36,269 nt of DNA from Desulfobacteraceae bacterium (lineage in GTDB: Bacteria; Desulfobacterota; Desulfobacteria; Desulfobacterales; JAABSP01): contig JAABTD010000021.1 in NCBI GenBank assembly GCA_011390065.1, positions 1-36,269 on the forward strand, in the 5' to 3' direction. Below the pieces are notes generated by a model, which saw only the letters and a list, made by a program, of their open reading frames with translations, did no database searches and had not been told where the DNA came from. Of this stretch, positions 32,498-36,269 are shown in pieces; position 1 is the first letter of the stretch, and each line of letters starts with the position of its first letter. Position numbers and translations under genes: made by a program.

Positions 32498-33537
32498 TCC
32501 GCATCCTGATCATCCGTCCCAGCGCCGTGGGGGACATCGTCATGGCCTCCCCCATGATCCGGACCCTTCGCCAGGGCTTTCCGGATGCCCGGATCGTCTG
32601 GCTGGCGGAGCCGTTCATGGCCGACCTGCTGCACCATCCGGAACTCGACGGCGTGATCTTCTGGGACAAGGGGCGATGGCGGCGTTTGCTGAAAGAGGGA
32701 CGCGTGTTGGCGCTCCTCCGCGAAATTGGGTCGCTGAGGCGACGATTGAAGTCCGAACGCTTCGATCTCGCCCTTGACGCGCAAGGGCTGCTGCGGAGCC
32801 GGGCCCTGGCATGGCTTTCAGGGGCAACCCGTCGGGTTGGATTCGATTCCCGGGAACCGGGTCGGTTTCTCATGACGGAAATCATCTCCCGGGGTCCGGG
32901 CACGAAACGGATGAGTTCGGAATACCGCCACATGATGGCGTCCATCGGCCTCTCGCCTGATGGTTTCCTGCCGGAGCTGGCGGTAAAAGCCGAAGATGCG
33001 GACGCGATGCGAAAACGGCTCCGATCAGCCGGCATCGATGGCGCGTATGCGGTCCTCTGCCCGTTTACCACCCGGCCCCAGAAACACTGGTTTGAAGACC
33101 GGTGGGCGGCCCTGGCCGGAGAGATCCGCGAGCGGATGGAACTTCCCGTCGTCATGCTGGGCGGCCCCAATGATGTCGCGGCGGCCCGTTCAATTGCACC
33201 CTCTGCAGGGGACGGTTTTCATGATCTGGCCGGCGTGACGACATTGGGCCAGAGCATGGCGGTGTTGCAAGACGCGGCGTTGATCGTTGGGGTGGATACG
33301 GGCCTGACCCATATGGGAACCGCCTTCGGCCGTCCCACCGTGGCGCTTTTTGGGGCCACCCGCCCCTATCTGGAGACCGAGCGGGAAACGACGGCCGTGA
33401 TTTATCATCCTCGTGAATGCTCTCCATGTCGGCGTCGGCCGACTTGCAGCGGCGAGTTCGACTGCATGGCGGCCATATCGGTGGATGAGGTGCTGACAAC
33501 GGTCCTGGAAATCGGGTCGCATAATGGATATAATTAA
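32494..33537 (+). CDS. Glycosyltransferase family 9, lipopolysaccharide heptosyltransferase-like
   Basis: A 347-residue GT-B glycosyltransferase. The N-terminus MIRILIIRPSAVGDIVMASP and the later DLALDAQGLLRS are hallmarks of ADP-heptose:LPS heptosyltransferases (WaaC/WaaF). The donor-side motif GVDTGLTHMGTAFGRPTVALFGAT is also typical. The end contains ECSPCRRRPTCSGEFDCM, a Cys cluster often seen in this family. It would add heptose to the LPS inner core at the inner face of the cytoplasmic membrane. The start overlaps the sulfotransferase stop. Directly downstream lies a relic of a lipid-A acyltransferase gene, which supports the LPS context. Confidence 0.92.
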   Translation: MIRILIIRPSAVGDIVMASPMIRTLRQGFPDARIVWLAEPFMADLLHHPELDGVIFWDKGRWRRLLKEGRVLALLREIGSLRRRLKSERFDLALDAQGLLRSRALAWLSGATRRVGFDSREPGRFLMTEIISRGPGTKRMSSEYRHMMASIGLSPDGFLPELAVKAEDADAMRKRLRSAGIDGAYAVLCPFTTRPQKHWFEDRWAALAGEIRERMELPVVMLGGPNDVAAARSIAPSAGDGFHDLAGVTTLGQSMAVLQDAALIVGVDTGLTHMGTAFGRPTVALFGATRPYLETERETTAVIYHPRECSPCRRRPTCSGEFDCMAAISVDEVLTTVLEIGSHNGYN

Positions 33538-33581
33538 CTCGTGAACATCAGAACCCGATCCGAGCAGGGAAGATTTCGCGA

Positions 33582-33689
33582 ATGTTGGCGGGAAAAAGCA
33601 AAGCCCCGGCGCCGCATAACCGCCCCATCGATGAGTTTGTACGGCGGTATCCGGAGCAGTGGTTCTGAGTGCATCGGCGGTGGAAGCGG
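33582..33689 (+). pseudogene. 3' relic of a lipid-A lauroyl acyltransferase (LpxL/HtrB family) gene
   Basis: One plus-strand frame reads RPIDEFVRRYPEQWF, then TGA (33666-33668), then VHRRWKR. The combination YPEQWFWVHRRWK is the conserved C-terminal end of LpxL/HtrB-type Kdo-lipid A acyltransferases; the TGA stands where TGG for Trp is expected. Only about 35 codons before the homology end are left, because the heptosyltransferase gene stops at 33537. So a gene for lipid-A acylation was probably deleted and its tail kept. The match is from memory of the family and the segment is short. The rest of 33541-33733 shows nothing else. Confidence 0.6.
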
Positions 33690-33763
33690 GCGTCGTCGCG
33701 TGCGTGGCCGAGGGATGGAAAGGAAGCGCGGTGATGGGAGATGACGGGGATCGTCTGCGACCA

Positions 33764-34651
33764 ATGAGAGAAAATCACGATCAAAACTTGAAGAACGCAT
33801 TTCTGGATTTTCCGAAAGAGGCGTTGGAATGGCTGTTTCCCGAAGCGGTGGACGCGTTCGGTAAAATCCGCCGCGTCGAATTTCCGCGCCAGGAGCCGAA
33901 AAAACGGCGCCTGTCTGACCGGGGGCTTTCGCTGGACATGCCGATTTTGTTTGAATTCGAGCGAAAACAATTGCTGTTGTGGCTGGTGGAATTTCAGGAG
34001 GACAAGGCAAAATTTTCCATTTACAAGGTGTTGATGTACGCAACCGAAATGGCCGAGGCTCATCCCGGGGCGCTGGTGGTTCCTGCGGTGTTGTTCACGG
34101 ACCGGACGCGGTGGCGAAAGGACGTGAAGCGGGAAATCGATTTCCGCCTGGGCCGTAGGGTGTTCTTGCATTTTGAATATCTGTTCGTTAAGCTGTTTGA
34201 TTATGACGCACGGGATTATTTTCACTCGAAAAACCCGCTGGTCAAAATTTTGTTGCCGAAGATGTGGTATCCGGCTGAAATGCGCGTCGAAGTGATTATG
34301 AGGGCGTATCAGGGACTGTTTGAATTGACCTCCGCAGCGTTGTTCGAGAAATATGTCGATTTTATCGACGTCTATGCCGATGTTCGGCAAGAGGAGCGGG
34401 ACGATATTTTGAGAGCCTTGGAGGAGAGAAAGGAGACGGTTATGCTTGCTGAATATATTAAGGATAAAGGACGCATTGAAGTTGCGAGGGAAAATGTGTT
34501 GGAAGTACTCAATACTAAGTTTAGTTCTGTTCCGATTGAAGTTTCTGAAAGCGTCAATGGCACGACCGATTTGGTCGAATTGAAGAAAATGTTGAAACAG
34601 GGGGTTCTGGCGAATTCTTTGTCGGATTTTATAAAGATTGTAAAAAATTAG
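33764..34651 (+). CDS. Rpn-family PD-(D/E)XK nuclease / transposase-like protein (full copy A)
   Basis: A 295-residue protein of the Rpn/transposase_31-like group. The core reads LDMPILFEFERKQLLLWLVEFQEDK, giving the Asp and the ExQ-type residues of a PD-(D/E)XK nuclease. It is followed by YKVLMYATEMAEAHPGALVV and VLFTDRTRW, typical of the group. The last 60 residues (VLEVLNTKFSSVPIEVSESV) resemble the DUF4351-like tail found in these proteins. The start at 33764 is chosen because the same MRENHDQNLKNAF start is shared by two further copies; ATG at 33734 with AAGGAAG upstream is an alternative. Coding sequence after about 34430 is markedly richer in A and T. Such proteins promote DNA recombination or are parts of mobile elements. 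Whether this copy is active is unknown. Confidence 0.8.
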   Translation: MRENHDQNLKNAFLDFPKEALEWLFPEAVDAFGKIRRVEFPRQEPKKRRLSDRGLSLDMPILFEFERKQLLLWLVEFQEDKAKFSIYKVLMYATEMAEAHPGALVVPAVLFTDRTRWRKDVKREIDFRLGRRVFLHFEYLFVKLFDYDARDYFHSKNPLVKILLPKMWYPAEMRVEVIMRAYQGLFELTSAALFEKYVDFIDVYADVRQEERDDILRALEERKETVMLAEYIKDKGRIEVARENVLEVLNTKFSSVPIEVSESVNGTTDLVELKKMLKQGVLANSLSDFIKIVKN

Positions 34652-34737
34652 TCAATATCCCGAATGTGATGGGTGGCGTTGCATTCGTTCCCGTTTATCA
34701 ATCAATTGGATTGAAACGAGCGGCGAGGGCGTCCGCG

Positions 34738-34868
34738 CCCAATGAGAGAAAATCACGATCAAAACTTGAAGAACGCATTTCTGGATTTTCCGAAAGAGGC
34801 GTTGGAGTGGCTGTTTCCCGAAGCGAGCCGAGGCCCATCCCGAGGCGCTGGTGGTTCCCGTGGTAATG
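34738..34868 (+). pseudogene. Remnant B of the Rpn-family gene, with internal deletion
   Basis: From 34738 the sequence repeats the first 90 or so bases of copy A almost exactly (one substitution in the compared stretch). It then jumps at CCCGAAGCG directly to the GCCGAGGCCCATCCCGAG region that lies about 240 bases further on in copies A and D, and stops matching at GTGGT. The deletion and truncation leave no usable protein. Confidence 0.8.
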
Positions 34869-34900
34869 ATATGTTGTTTTCGCGTGATGATTGATTTCAT

Positions 34901-34960
34901 GAACGGCAAAGCATGCTGAACCAGCTTGGTCTAGAAATTAAAGATATCGGAAAAGAATAA
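34901..34960 (+). pseudogene. Possible C-terminal tail of hicA toxin
   Basis: The frame ending in TAA at 34958-34960 reads ERQSMLNQLGLEIKDIGKE. The RxxxLxQLGL part resembles the end of E. coli-type HicA (RKAILKQLGLS as remembered). It lies 9 nt before the hicB-like start, where hicA is expected. An in-frame TGA at 34892-34894 and unrelated sequence before it indicate that the rest is lost. Confidence 0.4.
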
Positions 34961-34969
34961 TGGGGGCTT

Positions 34970-35398
34970 ATGAAATTTGAATATCCTCTCAATATCGCTG
35001 AGCAAGATGATGGGAGTTACCTGGTCGCTTTTCCAGATATTCCCGAAGCCTTAACCGATGGAGAGACAGTAAATGAGGCGATGTCCGAAGCTTCAGACTG
35101 TCTTATTGCCGCGTTGGGAGGATGTATCAAGGAAAATCGATATATCCCCAAACCGTCGCTGGCAGAGCCAGGCCAAAAAACAATTGTGCTGCCGCCGTTG
35201 GTTTCGGCTAAGGTGGCATTGTACCAGGCAATGCGTGAAGCAGATGTAACATGTGTCGAAATAGGTAAGAGATTAGGTGTAAGTGAAAAAAATTCGTTGT
35301 TTGCTTGATATAGATCATAAATCTCATATTGGGCAAGTCGATGAAGCGTTATTCATTTGGGAAAACGCTTAGTAGTTAATGCTCAAAACGCTGCTTGA
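34970..35398 (+). pseudogene. hicB: HicB-type antitoxin gene disrupted by two compensating frameshifts
   Basis: The first 107 or so residues match HicB of the E. coli type: FEYPLNIAEQDDGSYLVAFP, DIPEALTDGETVNEAM, and the start of a C-terminal Xre-like helix-turn-helix (VEIGKRLGVSEK). Frame 1 then ends at TGA 35306-35308. Homology continues in another frame after a run of seven A (35285-35291) as IRCLLDIDHKSHIGQVDEAL, and returns to the first frame from 35357 as LGKRLVVNAQNAA, ending at TGA 35396-35398. The total of 429 nt is the normal length, so one inserted base and one lost base balance. As written, a protein of 112 residues with a broken HTH could be made. GGGGG lies 4 nt before the ATG. 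Confidence 0.75.
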
Positions 35399-35437
35399 AA
35401 TGATTGCCATCGGCCACACGCTGTACGACAAGTTAAT

Positions 35438-35662
35438 TTGGCTGAAAAACATATGATCGAAGCTCATCTCGACGCGTTGTTGGTTCCCGAGGCGTTGCTT
35501 GCAGACCGAAAACAAGTCCTCAACACTCAATTTGGTTCGGTTCCCCTTGAGATTGCGGAAAAAATCAATGGCGCGAATGATTTGGAGCAACTGAAAAACA
35601 TGTTGAAAGCGGGATGGCTGGCGGACTCTTTGTCGGGTTTTGCAAAGGTTGTGCGGAATTAA
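35438..35662 (+). pseudogene. Remnant C of the Rpn-family gene: middle fragment fused to the C-terminal tail
   Basis: The 74-residue frame begins with a fragment equivalent to MAEAHPGALVVPAVLFTDR of copy A (here MIEAHLDALLVPEALLADRK) and runs straight into the tail equivalent of VLNTKFSSVPIEVSESVNG (here VLNTQFGSVPLEIAEKING). About 120 residues between the two are missing. The tail is only moderately similar to that of copy A, so it came from a different family member. It could still be translated as a small protein, but a deletion product is more likely. Region 35399-35437 shows nothing else. Confidence 0.75.
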
Positions 35663-35749
35663 ATCATAAATGCGCTGGATAATATTGAAGTCGTTCTCGT
35701 TTTTATGTCGGAGATGGACTGAAAAGAACAACGGGGGCGTCCGCGGCCA

Positions 35750-36269
35750 ATGAGAGAAAATCACGATCAAAACTTAAAGAACGCATTTCTGGATTTTCCG
35801 AAAGAGGCGTTGGAATTGCTGTTCCCTGAAGCCCTGGACGCGTTCGGCAAAATCCGCCGCGTCGAATTTCCGCGCCAGGAGCCGAAAAAACGGCGTCTGT
35901 TGGACCGGGGGTTTTTGCTGGACATGCCGATTTTGTTTGAATTCGAGAGAAGGCAACTGCTGTTGTGGCTGGTGGAATTTCAGGAGGACAAAAGCAAATT
36001 TTCGATTTACAAGGTTTTGCATTACGCCACCGACATGGCCGAGGCCCATCCCCATGCGCTGGTGGTTCCCGTGGTGTTGTTTACGGATCGGAAGCGGTGG
36101 CGAAAGGACGTGAAGCGGGAAATCGATTTCCGCCTGGGCCGCAGGGTGTTCTTGCATTTTGAATATCTGTTCGTTAAGCTGTTTGATTATGACGCACGGG
36201 ATTATTTTCACTCGAAAAACCCGCTGGTCAAAATTTTGTTGCCGAAGATGTGGTATCCGGCTGAAATGC
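35750..36269 (+). CDS. Rpn-family PD-(D/E)XK nuclease / transposase-like protein (copy D, cut by the right edge)
   Basis: Begins MRENHDQNLKNAFLDF, exactly as copy A, and continues with the nuclease core LLDMPILFEFERRQLLLWLV followed by EFQEDK, then YATDMAEAHPHALVV and VLFTDRKRW. An in-frame stop upstream with no other start in between fixes the ATG at 35750. Up to about 36100 it differs from copy A at many positions, whereas the last 150 bases in the window are nearly identical to 34137-34285. The C-terminal part lies outside, so completeness cannot be judged. Confidence 0.8.
   Translation, partial: MRENHDQNLKNAFLDFPKEALELLFPEALDAFGKIRRVEFPRQEPKKRRLLDRGFLLDMPILFEFERRQLLLWLVEFQEDKSKFSIYKVLHYATDMAEAHPHALVVPVVLFTDRKRWRKDVKREIDFRLGRRVFLHFEYLFVKLFDYDARDYFHSKNPLVKILLPKMWYPAEM

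Noticed and set aside
34970-35398. Programmed ribosomal frameshift in hicB
   Set aside because: The needed shift at the A run is +1 followed by a second opposite shift; this does not fit the usual -1 slippery-site pattern, so mutation is simpler.

Overview
The window looks like a chromosomal segment of a GC-rich, Gram-negative anaerobe. The best guess is Desulfobacterota (deltaproteobacteria), possibly a sulfate-reducing Desulfobacterales member. This is inference from gene content: a pyrophosphate-dependent phosphofructokinase, citramalate synthase, LPS-type glycosyltransferases, a lipoprotein, two-component signalling and small Cys-rich proteins. No rRNA, tRNA, CRISPR array or phage gene was seen.

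Layout. 1-1436 (-) is the N-terminal half of SMC. 1549-4200 (-) encodes an unusual lipoprotein that fuses a papain-like domain, leucine-rich repeats and an alpha/beta-hydrolase-like domain. 4434-6755 (-) is a large unrecognised protein. 6971-7960 (+) is a bile-acid:Na+ symporter-like carrier. 8022-10883 (-) is a polar amino-acid ABC transporter operon headed by a 53-residue zinc-ribbon protein, with a terminator between the binding-protein and permease genes. 11166-13259 (+) is a PPi-phosphofructokinase, and 13358-14254 (-) an orphan glycine-betaine-type binding protein. 14626-19793 (+) holds glnD, a soluble hybrid histidine kinase with two receiver domains, and a V4R-domain protein.

19801-28614 (+) is a branched-chain amino-acid operon: ilvD, ilvB, ilvN, ilvC, cimA, leuA. 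It is preceded by what reads as a complete ribosome-mediated attenuator: a 27-residue leader peptide with 16 Ile/Leu/Val residues, mutually exclusive hairpins and a strong terminator. CimA implies that isoleucine carbon comes from pyruvate and acetyl-CoA. The KARI resembles the fungal Ilv5 type.

28648-30451 holds two unrecognised genes and a Cys-rich microprotein. 30617-33537 (+) is a surface-glycan cluster (GT4 glycosyltransferase, sulfotransferase, GT9 heptosyltransferase-like).

33541-36269 is a decaying accessory patch. It contains the 3' relic of a lipid-A acyltransferase gene, one full Rpn/PD-(D/E)XK nuclease gene, two deleted remnants of the same family, an eroded hicAB toxin-antitoxin pair, and another Rpn copy cut by the window edge. 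The near-identity of parts of these copies suggests recombination or gene conversion.

The observations most worth following are the ilv attenuator, the lipoprotein whose two enzyme-like domains both lack a catalytic residue, and the Rpn/hicAB graveyard.
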